Source of the DNA: Oscillospiraceae bacterium
GTDB taxonomy: Bacteria > Bacillota > Clostridia > Oscillospirales > Oscillospiraceae
NCBI GenBank assembly: GCA_022846075.1
Contig: AP025582.1
Coordinates: 1,860,001-1,924,000 of the forward strand
DNA: 64,000 nucleotides
Direction: 5' to 3'
The notes beneath the pieces are model-generated. The model was given only the letters and a program-made list of their open reading frames with translations. It was not told the DNA's origin and made no database searches. Made by a program: the position numbers and the translations under genes. Positions 7,445-16,525 of the stretch are shown piece after piece; position 1 is the stretch's first letter, and every line of letters starts with the position of its first letter.

Positions 7445-10411
7445 ATGAACCTTCGCGTCGGCATCGACATCGGCTCCACCACCGTTAAGGTGGTTGTGCT
7501 GGGTGAGCAGAACGAACTGCTCTTCCGCTCTTACGAGCGGCATTTTTCCAAGACCCGTGAGCGGGCCGCCGAGACCCTGCGGTCCATCGGCGATATGCTC
7601 TCCGGCAAAAACGTACATATGGTCATCACCGGCTCCGCCGGTCTGGGGGTGTCCAAGGCCAGCGGCATCGACTTCGTCCAGGAGGTCTACGCCACCGCCG
7701 CCGCCGTCAACACCTATGTTCCCGGTACCGACGCCGTCATTGAATTGGGCGGCGAGGACGCAAAGATCATCTTCTTCGGCGGCGCGCTGGAGGAGCGGAT
7801 GAACGGCTCCTGCGCCGGCGGCACCGGGGCCTTTATCGACCAGATGGCCTCCCTGCTGAACGTCTCCATCGACGAGCTGGACACCCTGTCCCTCAAGCAT
7901 GAGAAGATCTACCCCATCGCCTCCCGCTGCGGCGTGTTCGCCAAGAGCGACATCCAGCCCATCCTCAACCAGGGCGGGCAGAAGGAGGACATCGCCGCCT
8001 CCATTTTCCAGGCGGTGGTGGACCAGACCGTGGCCGGCCTCACCCAGGGCCGGGAGCTGAAGGGCAAGATCGTCTTTTTGGGCGGCCCCCTCCACTTCCT
8101 CAAGGGCCTGCGGGAGCGGTTCGTGGACACTCTGGACCTGGATGCGGAGCACGCCGTGTTCCCGGAGGACGGCGACTGTTTTGCCGCCATGGGCGCCGCC
8201 CTCTGCTCCACCGACTACGCCGCCCGGCCCTTCGACGAGTGCCTGAAGCTGCTGGAGGAGAGCGTGGACGCCACCGAGGCCCTGGACACCATGCCCCCCC
8301 TCTTCGCCGACAAGGCGGAATACGACGCCTTCCTGGCCCGGCACAACGCCAACCACCCCCCCGAGGCCGATCTGGCCACTTATTCCGGTCCCGCCTGGCT
8401 GGGCATCGACGCCGGCTCCACCACCACCAAGATGGTCCTCATCGACCCCCAGGGCGGCATCCTCTACGACTATTATCACTCCAATCTGGGCAACCCGGTG
8501 TCCATCGTGCTGGAACAGCTCCGGGAAATCTACAAGCGCGCCGGGGGCCGGGTGAGCATCCAGGGCGCCGCCGTCACCGGCTACGGCGAGGATCTCATCA
8601 AGAACGCCTTCCAGTGCGACCTGGGCCTGGTGGAGACCATGGCCCACTACAACGCCGCCAAGCACTTTAATCCCAACGTGGACTTCATCATCGACATCGG
8701 CGGACAGGACATGAAGTGCTTCAAGATCCGCAACGGCGCCGTGGATTCCATCATGCTCAACGAGGCCTGCTCCTCCGGCTGCGGCTCCTTTATTGAGACC
8801 TTCGCCAAGGCCCTGGGCTATGACATCGCCGAATTCTCCAAGATCGGCCTCTTCTCCCCCCGGCCGGTGAACCTTGGCTCCCGCTGCACCGTGTTCATGA
8901 ACTCCTCGGTGAAGCAGGCCCAGAAGGACGGGGCCGGCGTGGAGGATATCTCCGCGGGTCTGTCCATCTCTATCGTGAAGAACGCCGTTTACAAGGTCAT
9001 CCGGGCCGCCAACGCCGACGACCTGGGCAAGCACATCGTGGTCCAGGGGGGTACCTTTTTGAATGACGCCGTCCTCCGTGCCTTTGAGCAGGAGCTGGGG
9101 CGGGACGTCATCCGGCCCACCATCGCCGGGCTCATGGGGGCCTTCGGCGCCGCCCTGGCCGCCCGGGATCTGGGTCTGGAGCGGTCCGAGCTGTTAAGTG
9201 AAGAGGCTTTGCAGTCCTTCACCCACACCGCCAAGCCCACCACCTGCGGGCTGTGCACCAACCACTGCTCCCTCACCGTCAACCAGTTCGACAACGGCCG
9301 GCGCTTCATTTCGGGCAACCGCTGCTCCCGCCCTCTGGGCAAGGAAAAAGCGGAGCTGCCCGACCTGGGGGCCTACAAATATCAAAAACTCCGGGCCATG
9401 GAGGGCAAGGGGGCCGGCAGCGGGGTCCGCGGCACCATGGGCATCCCCTTCGGCCTGAATATGTACGAGAACCTCCCCTTCTGGTACGAGTTCTTCACCC
9501 GCCTCAACTTTGAGGTGGTCCTCTCCCCCGAGTCCTCCCGGAAGCTGTATCTCAAGGGCCAGCACACCATTCCCTCGGACACGGTGTGCTACCCCGCCAA
9601 GCTCCTCCACGGCCACGTGGAAGCCCTGGTGGAGATGGGGGTGGACGCCATCTGGTACCCCTGCATGTCCTACAACTACGACGAGGGCATCGGCGACAAC
9701 CACTACAACTGCCCCGTGGTGGCCTACTACCCCGAGCTGCTGGCGGCCAATGTGCCGGTTTTGAAACAGACCCGCTTCCTCTTCCCTTACGTGGGCCTTT
9801 GGCGGCACAAGGACTTCGAAAAGCGCATCTCCAAGCTGATGGAGGAGGAGTTCTCCATCCCCAAAAAGGAGACCGTGGCCGCCGCCAGGGCCGCCTTCGA
9901 CGCCTACGACGCCTACAAGCATGACCTTTGGGCCACCGGCCAGAGCTACGTGGCCCAGGCCAGGGCCCAAGGCCTGCCCATCCTGGTCCAGGCCGGACGC
10001 CCCTACCACATCGACCCGGAGATCAACCACGGCATCAACGACCTCATCACCGGCCAGGGCTTCGTCCTCATCACCGAGGACGCCATCTCCCATCTGGAGG
10101 GCTACGAGTCCCGGAAGGTGCTCAATCAGTGGACCTTCCAGTCCCGGATGTACAACGCGGCCCGGTATGTGTGCACCCAGCCAGACATGCAGCTTGTCCA
10201 GCTTGTGAGTTTCGGCTGCGGCACCGACGCCATCACCGCCGACGAGGTCCGCTCCATCCTGGAGGAGGGCGGCAAGCTCTATACCCAGCTGAAAATCGAC
10301 GACATCAACAACCTGGGCGCCGTGAAGATCCGCATCCGCTCCCTCATGGCAGCCATGGACGCACGGGCGGTCACTTCGGCAAAAGAAAGCGCCCAGAGAG
10401 ACCCCGCATAA
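7445..10411 (+). CDS. Acyl-CoA dehydratase activase with two ASKHA ATPase domains plus DUF2229
   Basis: 988 residues. Two BadF/BadG/BcrA/BcrD-type ATPase domains follow each other: the first starts GIDIGSTTVKVVVLG (residue 6), the second GIDAGSTTTKMVLID (near residue 319). Each carries the conserved Cys that joins the 4Fe-4S cluster of dimeric activases (NGSCAGGTGAF; EACSSGCGSF). The C-terminal third (CGLCTNHC, then GIPFGLNMYENLPFW) is the DUF2229/HgdC-related region. Such proteins use ATP to send low-potential electrons to 2-hydroxyacyl-CoA dehydratases. The remaining C-terminal part of the common ~1400-residue form is encoded separately just downstream. No dehydratase genes are nearby, so the target enzyme is unknown. 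Confidence 0.9.
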   Translation: MNLRVGIDIGSTTVKVVVLGEQNELLFRSYERHFSKTRERAAETLRSIGDMLSGKNVHMVITGSAGLGVSKASGIDFVQEVYATAAAVNTYVPGTDAVIELGGEDAKIIFFGGALEERMNGSCAGGTGAFIDQMASLLNVSIDELDTLSLKHEKIYPIASRCGVFAKSDIQPILNQGGQKEDIAASIFQAVVDQTVAGLTQGRELKGKIVFLGGPLHFLKGLRERFVDTLDLDAEHAVFPEDGDCFAAMGAALCSTDYAARPFDECLKLLEESVDATEALDTMPPLFADKAEYDAFLARHNANHPPEADLATYSGPAWLGIDAGSTTTKMVLIDPQGGILYDYYHSNLGNPVSIVLEQLREIYKRAGGRVSIQGAAVTGYGEDLIKNAFQCDLGLVETMAHYNAAKHFNPNVDFIIDIGGQDMKCFKIRNGAVDSIMLNEACSSGCGSFIETFAKALGYDIAEFSKIGLFSPRPVNLGSRCTVFMNSSVKQAQKDGAGVEDISAGLSISIVKNAVYKVIRAANADDLGKHIVVQGGTFLNDAVLRAFEQELGRDVIRPTIAGLMGAFGAALAARDLGLERSELLSEEALQSFTHTAKPTTCGLCTNHCSLTVNQFDNGRRFISGNRCSRPLGKEKAELPDLGAYKYQKLRAMEGKGAGSGVRGTMGIPFGLNMYENLPFWYEFFTRLNFEVVLSPESSRKLYLKGQHTIPSDTVCYPAKLLHGHVEALVEMGVDAIWYPCMSYNYDEGIGDNHYNCPVVAYYPELLAANVPVLKQTRFLFPYVGLWRHKDFEKRISKLMEEEFSIPKKETVAAARAAFDAYDAYKHDLWATGQSYVAQARAQGLPILVQAGRPYHIDPEINHGINDLITGQGFVLITEDAISHLEGYESRKVLNQWTFQSRMYNAARYVCTQPDMQLVQLVSFGCGTDAITADEVRSILEEGGKLYTQLKIDDINNLGAVKIRIRSLMAAMDARAVTSAKESAQRDPA

Positions 10412-10446
10412 TAAGGCAAACCCGCTCCGGAAAGGAAACTGACAGT

Positions 10447-11784
10447 ATGGCACAACTTGTTTATGACAAAACCGGCCGCCTCCTCTTCACCAAAGAGATG
10501 AAGAAGGAGTACACCCTCCTGGTCCCCCAGATGCTCCCCGACCATTTCGCCATGCTGGTGAGCATCATCCGGGGCGAGGGCTACAACGTGGAGATGCTGG
10601 AGAACACCGGCCGCCCGGTCATCGACGCCGGACAGAAATACGTCCACAACGACGCCTGCTACCCCGCCATCCTGGTTATCGGCCAGCTCATCGACGCGGT
10701 GCAGTCGGGCCGATACGACCCCCACAAGGTGGCCCTGGTCATCACCCAGACCGGCGGCGGATGCCGGGCCTCCAACTACATCCATCTTCTGCGCAAGGCT
10801 CTGGAGAAGGCGGGGCTCTCCTTCGTCCCCGTCATCTCGGTGAACCTCTCCGGGCTGGAGTCCAACCCCGGCTTCAAGCTGAGTCTGAACCTCCTGCGGA
10901 AGGTGGTCTACGCCATCATTTACGGCGACCTCATCATGAACGTGGCCAACCAGGTGCGGCCCTACGAGGTCAACAAAAATGAGACCGACGCCACGGTGCA
11001 AAAGTGCATGGACTTCCTCCTGGCGGACATGGACGCCGGAAAGGGCATGACCTTCAAAAGCATGGTGGCCAACTTCGACCGCATCATCGACGCCTTCAAA
11101 GCTGTCCCCGTCTCCGGGGAGGAGAAGGTCCGGGTGGGCATCGTGGGCGAGATCTACGTCAAATACGCCCCCCTGGGCAACAATAACCTGGCCGACTTCC
11201 TCCTGGCCGAGGGAGCCGAGCCGGTGATCCCCGGGCTGGTGGACTTCATCATCTTCAAGATCAACAACCGGGAGGTGGACGTGGGCCTCTACGGCGGCAA
11301 GTGGATCAAGGAGCGGTTCTGCCGGTGGCTGCAAAAGTACGTCATGAAGTACCAGCACGCCATGATCGACGCCCTCAAGCGCTCCGGCCGCTTCCGGGCC
11401 CCCGGCGACTTCGAGGACCTGCACGGCTACATCAAGGGCTACCTGGGCGACGGCAACAAGATGGGCGAGGGCTGGCTCCTCACCGCCGAAATGTTGGAGC
11501 TGATCAACACCGGCGTGCCCAACATTGTCTGCACCCAGCCTTTCGGGTGCCTGCCCAACCACATCGTCGGCAAGGGCATGATCCGCAAGATTAAGGACGA
11601 CTACCCCTGGTCCAACGTGGTGGCCATCGACTACGACCCCGGCGCCACCAAGATCAATCAGGAAAACCGCATCAAGCTGATGCTGGCCAACGCCCGGGCC
11701 CTGGCCAAGACGCTGCAGGGCCAGGAACAGGCTGCGGAGGAGAAGGAGGAGACGCAGGATGGTCAACCCGTCCCCGCTTCCTGA
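10447..11784 (+). CDS. Activase C-terminal partner (2-hydroxyglutaryl-CoA dehydratase D-like component)
   Basis: 445 residues from an ATG 35 bases after the preceding stop. The sequence (conserved NDACYPAILVIGQ, TQTGGGCRASNY, QPFGCLPNHIVGKG and AIDYDPGA segments) matches the last third of the large double-ATPase activase family, where it resembles the HgdB/HgdC-type dehydratase component with Fe-S-binding cysteines. In many Clostridia this is fused to the upstream protein. Here there is a real stop, spacer and new start, so the two chains presumably form one complex. The open frame also runs upstream inside the previous gene, but that part is out of frame with it. Confidence 0.85.
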   Translation: MAQLVYDKTGRLLFTKEMKKEYTLLVPQMLPDHFAMLVSIIRGEGYNVEMLENTGRPVIDAGQKYVHNDACYPAILVIGQLIDAVQSGRYDPHKVALVITQTGGGCRASNYIHLLRKALEKAGLSFVPVISVNLSGLESNPGFKLSLNLLRKVVYAIIYGDLIMNVANQVRPYEVNKNETDATVQKCMDFLLADMDAGKGMTFKSMVANFDRIIDAFKAVPVSGEEKVRVGIVGEIYVKYAPLGNNNLADFLLAEGAEPVIPGLVDFIIFKINNREVDVGLYGGKWIKERFCRWLQKYVMKYQHAMIDALKRSGRFRAPGDFEDLHGYIKGYLGDGNKMGEGWLLTAEMLELINTGVPNIVCTQPFGCLPNHIVGKGMIRKIKDDYPWSNVVAIDYDPGATKINQENRIKLMLANARALAKTLQGQEQAAEEKEETQDGQPVPAS

Positions 11785-12343
11785 GGGTCTTCGTTTTGTG
11801 GACGCCGTAAAGGAAGAACACTTTGCGGCTATGTCCCTCATCCACGCTCTGGGCTGGAGGGATACCTACAAGGGCTACGTCCCTGATGAGTATATGTCCC
11901 GGGAAATCACCGACGACCGCTGGGTCCGCTTTTTTCAGGAGGACTACGCCACAGGCCGCTGTCACGGTCTTCTCCTTTACAGAGAGGAGAACCCCGTGGC
12001 CTGCATCAACTACGGCCCCGCCCGCACCGAGAACTACAACGCCGGGACCAAGGAGGGCTCCGACTTTCCCAACGACGCCTACCAGGGCTGGGGGGAGATC
12101 ATCTCCTTCTACACCCACCCGGCGGAGCGGGGCAAGGGTTACGGCGGAATCCTCTTTGAAGAGGCCCTCCGGCAGCTGAAGGCGGCGGGGCATCAAAAGG
12201 CCTTCGTCTTTGTCCTCCGGGAAAATGCGGGTGGGCGGCGGTTTTACGCCGCCCACGGCTTTGCATGGGACGGCACCCACGCCGACATCCCCTTCCCTCC
12301 GGATGCCGTCTGCGTTGACTTGAGATATACAAAGGAACTGTGA
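11759..12343 (+). CDS. GNAT family N-acetyltransferase
   Basis: 194 residues. The acetyl-CoA loop reads HPAERGKGYGGILFEEAL (near residue 122), matching the GNAT Q/R-x-x-G-x-G/A motif, and the C-terminal strand-helix (FVLRENAGGRRFYAAHGF) is typical. The ATG lies inside the last codons of the activase gene (26-base overlap) with a GGAGGAG site 6-9 bases upstream, so it is in the same operon. The acetyl acceptor is unknown. Confidence 0.9.
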   Translation: MVNPSPLPEGLRFVDAVKEEHFAAMSLIHALGWRDTYKGYVPDEYMSREITDDRWVRFFQEDYATGRCHGLLLYREENPVACINYGPARTENYNAGTKEGSDFPNDAYQGWGEIISFYTHPAERGKGYGGILFEEALRQLKAAGHQKAFVFVLRENAGGRRFYAAHGFAWDGTHADIPFPPDAVCVDLRYTKEL

Positions 12344-12346
12344 GCC

Positions 12347-13183
12347 ATGAAAAAGCTGATCCCCCTGCTGGTGGTCTTCGCCTTCCTGACCGGCTGCGCC
12401 GGCCCAAAGGAGCCAGCCCAGTCCCCGGAGCCGACGCCGGAGCTTTCCGCTCCCCTTCCCTTAGGGCCCCAGGCCGCTCCGACGGCGGACTGGAAAACAG
12501 AGGCCCCCTGGTGGACGGGCGTGGACGCGGACAAGCTGCCGGCCCGATGCGGTGAACCGGAATATGTGGACGGTGAAACCCACTACGCCCCCTTTCAGGC
12601 GTCCGAAGAACTGGGCCTGCTCCTCTACGCCGTGACCCGGGACGGCCGGGAGGGCGTCCAGTTTGTCCTGCGCAAAGACGACACCCTGGGAGAGGCCTTC
12701 CGCCGGGAGGGCTCTTTTTCCAATGGCCTGTGCGCCTTTTCCTCCGGGGATTATGACGGGGACGGGGATGAGGAATATATCATTTCCCTGTCCCGTGCCG
12801 GCGGCAGCAGCGACCTCATCCTTTGTGAATGGGACGAGGCCGGAGGCTGGACCTTCCACCCCTATGACCGAGATGTGTATAATCCTCAACTGTCAGAACT
12901 CTTGTCCTTCCGTTTCACCGGCGGAACCGTGACCCTGATCTGCGGCGCCGACTCCGCCTCTTATTCTCTGCGGGAGCATGAGGCGGAAGCGGCGCCCATG
13001 GAGGATTTCTCCGGGGTAGCCATGCTCACCCCCAGCGGCGACGCCATTGCCGCCGCCTTCGGCGTGGGGGCGGTCATCGACGGCACGCCCAAAATTTTTG
13101 CCGTCCTCCGGGCTGAATTGGCCTACGACGGCAAAACGTTCACCCTGCAAGCCCCCCACCTGGAGGAGATGATCGGCGTCTGA
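12347..13183 (+). CDS. Lipoprotein with calcium-loop-like motif
   Basis: 278 residues. MKKLIPLLVVFAFLTGC is a lipoprotein signal peptide with a good lipobox (L-T-G-C, Cys17), followed by a Pro/Glu-rich tether. The segment SSGDYDGDGDEEYIISL (near residue 130) is a D-x-D-G-D-x-(D/E) loop as in FG-GAP/VCBS-like or EF-hand-like calcium sites. Starts 3 bases after the acetyltransferase stop. No named family recognised. Confidence 0.75.
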   Translation: MKKLIPLLVVFAFLTGCAGPKEPAQSPEPTPELSAPLPLGPQAAPTADWKTEAPWWTGVDADKLPARCGEPEYVDGETHYAPFQASEELGLLLYAVTRDGREGVQFVLRKDDTLGEAFRREGSFSNGLCAFSSGDYDGDGDEEYIISLSRAGGSSDLILCEWDEAGGWTFHPYDRDVYNPQLSELLSFRFTGGTVTLICGADSASYSLREHEAEAAPMEDFSGVAMLTPSGDAIAAAFGVGAVIDGTPKIFAVLRAELAYDGKTFTLQAPHLEEMIGV

Positions 13184-13213
13184 CCCCAAGCCCGTGAAAG
13201 GATTGAGACTTTT

Positions 13214-14578
13214 TTGGAAGAAAACAAGCTGGGCACTACCCCCATCCGGCGGCTCATCGTGGATATGTCCTGGCCTATGATGCTCTCGATGCTCGTCCAG
13301 GCCCTCTATAACATGGTAGACAGCTACTATGTCTCTCTGGCCGATCCCAAAGGGTTCCTGGCCCTCTCCTTCGTGTTCCCCGCCCAATCCCTGATGATCG
13401 CCATCTGCGTGGGCACCGGGGTGGGCGTCAACGCCATGCTCTCCCGCCGCCTGGGGGAAAAACGGCCGGAGGAAGCCAGCGCCGTGGCGGAAAACGGCTA
13501 TTTCGTCTACTTTCTCACCTGGCTTGTCTACCTGCTGCTGGGTGTGACTCTGGGCCCCCGGTTCGTGGGCTTTTTCAGCTCCGACCCCCAGGTGGTAGCC
13601 TACGGCGGGCAGTACCTTACCATCGTGCTGTGCGGTTCCATCGGGATGTGCATGCAGTTCGCCGGGGAGCGGGTGCTCCAGGCAAGCGGCCAGCCAGTGG
13701 GACCAATGATCATTCAGGGCATCGGCGCGGTCATCAATCTGGTGCTGGATCCCATCCTTATCTTCGGCCTGGGCCCTTTCCCCGTCATGGGGGTGGCGGG
13801 GGCCGCCATCGCCACGGTCTTCGGACAGCTGGTGGGCATGTGCGCCGGCTTTTTCCTGGTTCACCGAAAGCCGGTGGTGAAGCTCTCCTTTCGGAAATTT
13901 CGCCCCGATATGGCCGCTATCCGGGATATCTACCGCATCGGTATGCCCGCTATGGCCATGCAGTCCCTCGGCACCTTCATGACCCTGGGCCTCAACAAGA
14001 TCCTGGTCCTCCCTTCGGTGACTGCCGCCGCCGGGGACGCCCCGGTGTTCGTGCTGGGGGCCTACTTTAAGCTTCAATCCTTCGTGTTCATGCCGGTGGC
14101 CGGGCTCAACAACGGCTTGACCCCGGTCCTCAGCTACAACTACGGCGCCAAGCACCACCGGCGCATCGTGGAGGGCCTTCATTTCGCCTTGAAGCTGGCC
14201 CTCGTCATCATGGGCCTCGGCACCCTCATTTTTCAGATCTTCCCCGCCTCCCTCCTCGCCATTTTCAGCACGCCGGCGGAAATGATGGAAACGGGTGTGT
14301 TCGCCCTGCGGATCATCAGCATCACCTTCCTGTGCGCCGGGGCCACCTTCATTTTCTCCGGCGCCTTCCAGGCACTTGGCTCCCCCAACCTGGCCCTGAT
14401 CCTGGGGCTCACCCGTCAGATCGTCATTGTCCTGCCCGTATGCCTCATCCTGGCTTTGACGGATCCCGCGCTGGTGTGGTTCTGCTTCCCCGCCGCGGAA
14501 ATTATTTCCTGCCTGCTTGCCGTTCTTTTCTACCGCAGGCTCCGGCTGCAAAAAATTGACCGGATAGCGGACGTCTGA
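13214..14578 (+). CDS. MATE family efflux transporter
   Basis: 454 residues with 12 expected helices. Motifs include SMLVQALYNMVDSYYVS near the N-terminus and the repeated GIGAVINLVLDPILIFG segment of the NorM/DinF-type MATE fold. It exports cationic drugs or metabolites against sodium or protons. The start is a TTG with a weak AAAGGATTGAG site; the first ATG downstream would delete part of helix 1, so TTG is preferred. Possibly co-transcribed with the lipoprotein 30 bases upstream. A hairpin and T-run at 14598-14640 close the gene. It resembles a second MATE at 29911-31293. Confidence 0.9.
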   Translation: MEENKLGTTPIRRLIVDMSWPMMLSMLVQALYNMVDSYYVSLADPKGFLALSFVFPAQSLMIAICVGTGVGVNAMLSRRLGEKRPEEASAVAENGYFVYFLTWLVYLLLGVTLGPRFVGFFSSDPQVVAYGGQYLTIVLCGSIGMCMQFAGERVLQASGQPVGPMIIQGIGAVINLVLDPILIFGLGPFPVMGVAGAAIATVFGQLVGMCAGFFLVHRKPVVKLSFRKFRPDMAAIRDIYRIGMPAMAMQSLGTFMTLGLNKILVLPSVTAAAGDAPVFVLGAYFKLQSFVFMPVAGLNNGLTPVLSYNYGAKHHRRIVEGLHFALKLALVIMGLGTLIFQIFPASLLAIFSTPAEMMETGVFALRIISITFLCAGATFIFSGAFQALGSPNLALILGLTRQIVIVLPVCLILALTDPALVWFCFPAAEIISCLLAVLFYRRLRLQKIDRIADV

Positions 14579-14597
14579 TCCCTCTCCGCGGTTGTTT

Positions 14598-14640
14598 CCC
14601 TCCTTTTCCGCTCATACTAAGCGGGAAAGGAGGGATTTTT
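14598..14640 (+). terminator. Terminator-like hairpin that includes the next gene's ribosome site
   Basis: A 15-bp stem with one G-U pair (14598-14612 with 14620-14634), a 7-base loop, then ATTTTT. The right arm contains AAAGGAGGG, the Shine-Dalgarno sequence of the gene starting at 14641. It can therefore act both as terminator for the MATE gene and as a block on translation downstream. Confidence 0.8.
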
Positions 14641-14838
14641 ATGACTGGTTTTGACCCCTTCGCCGAGCTGCCCGAGGGCTTCGCCATGGCGCTGGCCCAG
14701 GACCCCGCCGCGCTCGACGCCTTCGGGCGGCTCCCCAAGGACGAAAAGGCCCACTATGTCACCCGCTCCCATCAGGTCAGCAGCCGGGACGAAATGCGTG
14801 CCCTGGTCTCCGAGCTGGACCACAAGCGAACCTTTTGA
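14641..14838 (+). CDS. Small conserved hypothetical protein (65 aa)
   Basis: 65 residues, no signal or membrane segment. The pattern F.ELPEGFAMALAQDP.AL..F..L...EK.HYV....QVSSRDEMRALV..L resembles a small soluble protein common in Firmicutes; no function is known to me. Strong AAAGGAGGG site, which is buried in the hairpin just upstream. Followed by another small gene with a 39-base gap. Confidence 0.7.
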   Translation: MTGFDPFAELPEGFAMALAQDPAALDAFGRLPKDEKAHYVTRSHQVSSRDEMRALVSELDHKRTF

Positions 14839-14877
14839 CCCCTGAACGCGTAAAATGGGCCGATGGGGGTGGTGTGG

Positions 14878-15093
14878 ATGGGAAAAAGCGGGCCGAACTG
14901 CGACGCTTTGCTCCTGCTGGCCGCTCTGGTCTCCATCCAGATGTCCCGCCAGCTCACCCCCGACCAGATGGGGCTGCTGGCCGCCTTTTTCGAGGTCCTG
15001 GGCGACAATCTGGCCCTGCTGGCCCTGTGCCCGGCCGCGGCGGAAGCCGCCGCTGAACCGGACCCTTCCCACAAAGAAAGCGGAGAAGCCTGA
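14878..15093 (+). CDS. Small helical hypothetical protein (71 aa)
   Basis: 71 residues from the ATG at 14878, which has a GGGGGTGG sequence before it; an in-frame ATG at 14863 is possible but has a weaker site. The protein is mostly one or two amphipathic or hydrophobic helices (LLLLAALVSIQMSRQLTPDQMGLLAAFFEVL, shown by its Leu/Ala richness) and an acidic tail. Similar short proteins occur in Clostridia without known function. A terminator overlaps its stop. Confidence 0.5.
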   Translation: MGKSGPNCDALLLLAALVSIQMSRQLTPDQMGLLAAFFEVLGDNLALLALCPAAAEAAAEPDPSHKESGEA

Positions 15094-15111
15094 CGGCTTC
15101 TCCGCTTTTTG
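15075..15111. terminator. Terminator between convergent small gene and nfnB
   Basis: AAGCGGAGAAGCC pairs with GGCTTCTCCGCTT around TGAC, followed by TTT. The left side has an A-rich run, so it may serve both directions. Confidence 0.85.
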
Positions 15112-15120
15112 ATCGATTAC

Positions 15121-16512
15121 TCAGTTCTTTCCGCTCAAATACTCGTCGATGGCCTGGGCCGCGGTTTTGCCCGCGCCCATGGCCAGGATGACGGTGGCCG
15201 CGCCGGTGACGGCGTCGCCGCCGGCGTAGATGCCCTCCCGGGTGGTGCGCATGGTGTCCTCGTCCACCATGAGACAGCCCTTCCGGTTGGCTTCCAGGCC
15301 GGGGGTGGTGGAGCGGATCAGGGGGTTGGGGCTGGTGCCCAGGGCCATGATGACCGTGTCCACATTGAGGAAAAAGTTGGAGCCGGGCACCTCCTTGGGG
15401 GAGCGGCGGCCGCTCTCGTCAGGGGCCTGGAGGCGCATCCGCACGCACTCGATCTGGCTGACCTGCCCCTTTTCGTTGCCCAGGATGCGCACGGGATTGC
15501 ACAGAAGGCGGAAGTCGATATCCTCCTCCTTGGCGTGGTTCACTTCCTCCCGGCGGGCGGGCATCTCCTCCTCGTCCCGGCGGTACATGAGGTAGACTTT
15601 CTCCGCCCCCATCCGCTTGGCGCAGCGGGCAGCGTCCATGGCCACGTTGCCGCCGCCCACCACAGCCACAGTCCTGCTGCGCTTGAGGGGGGTGTCGTGG
15701 TCGTCCAGATAAGCCTTCATCAGGTTGACCCGGGTGAGGTACTCGTTGGCGGAGTAAACCCCCGCCAGGCTCTCCCCCTCGATGCCCATGAACATGGGAA
15801 GGCCCGCGCCGGAGCCCACGAAAACGGCCTTGTAGCCCTCGTCCATCAGCTCGTCGATGGTGATGGTGCGGCCCACCACCACGTCCAGCTGGAGGTCCAC
15901 GCCCAGGGCTTTCAGCTTGTCCACCTCGCTCTGGACGATGGCCTTGGGCAGGCGGAACTCGGGGATGCCATAGACCAGCACGCCGCCGGCGGTGTGAAAG
16001 GCCTCGAACACGGTGACCTCATAGCCCCGCTTGGCCAGGTCACTGGCGCAGGTGAGCCCGGCGGGGCCGGAGCCCACCACCGCCACCTTGATGCCGTTGC
16101 TCTCGGGCTTTACCGGCATGACGTTGCAGTTTTTCAGATACCAGTCGGCCACGAACCGCTCCAGGCGGCCAATGGCCACAGACTCGCCCTTGATGCCCCG
16201 GACGCAGCGCTCCTCGCACTGGTTCTCCTGGGGACAGACCCGGCCGGAGACGCAAGGCAGGGCGTTGGTGTCGGAGATGATCTCATAGGCGGCCTTGAAG
16301 TCCCCGGCGGCCACCTTCTCGATAAACTCGGGGATGCGCACGTTCACCGGGCAGCCGTCCACACAGGGCTTGTTTTTGCAGTTGAGGCATCTTCTCGCCT
16401 CTTCGACGGCCTGCTCGGGGGTATAGCTCATGGTGACTTCCAAAAAGTTTTTGTTGCGTACCAGGGGCTCCTGCTCCTCAGAGGGGACCTTGGTCAAACT
16501 CATATTCGGCAT
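15121..16512 (-). CDS. nfnB: NfnB: electron-bifurcating NADH-dependent ferredoxin:NADP+ oxidoreductase, large subunit (GltA-like)
   Basis: 463 residues. The N-terminal Fe-S region has Cys42-x2-Cys45-x4-Cys50-x3-Cys54 and a second Cys set (CVSGRVCPQENQCEERC near residues 80-100). The FAD-binding GSGPAGLTCASDLAKRG and NADPH-binding VVGGGNVAMDAAR motifs follow, as in glutamate synthase small subunit relatives. Pairing with NfnA upstream (13-base gap) makes NfnAB the best call. The complex couples NADH and reduced ferredoxin oxidation to NADP+ reduction, typical of anaerobes. Without the partner it would be called glutamate synthase beta chain. GAGGAGG lies 8 bases before the ATG. Confidence 0.9.
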   Translation of the reverse strand: MPNMSLTKVPSEEQEPLVRNKNFLEVTMSYTPEQAVEEARRCLNCKNKPCVDGCPVNVRIPEFIEKVAAGDFKAAYEIISDTNALPCVSGRVCPQENQCEERCVRGIKGESVAIGRLERFVADWYLKNCNVMPVKPESNGIKVAVVGSGPAGLTCASDLAKRGYEVTVFEAFHTAGGVLVYGIPEFRLPKAIVQSEVDKLKALGVDLQLDVVVGRTITIDELMDEGYKAVFVGSGAGLPMFMGIEGESLAGVYSANEYLTRVNLMKAYLDDHDTPLKRSRTVAVVGGGNVAMDAARCAKRMGAEKVYLMYRRDEEEMPARREEVNHAKEEDIDFRLLCNPVRILGNEKGQVSQIECVRMRLQAPDESGRRSPKEVPGSNFFLNVDTVIMALGTSPNPLIRSTTPGLEANRKGCLMVDEDTMRTTREGIYAGGDAVTGAATVILAMGAGKTAAQAIDEYLSGKN

Positions 16513-16525
16513 TTCGTTTCCCTCC

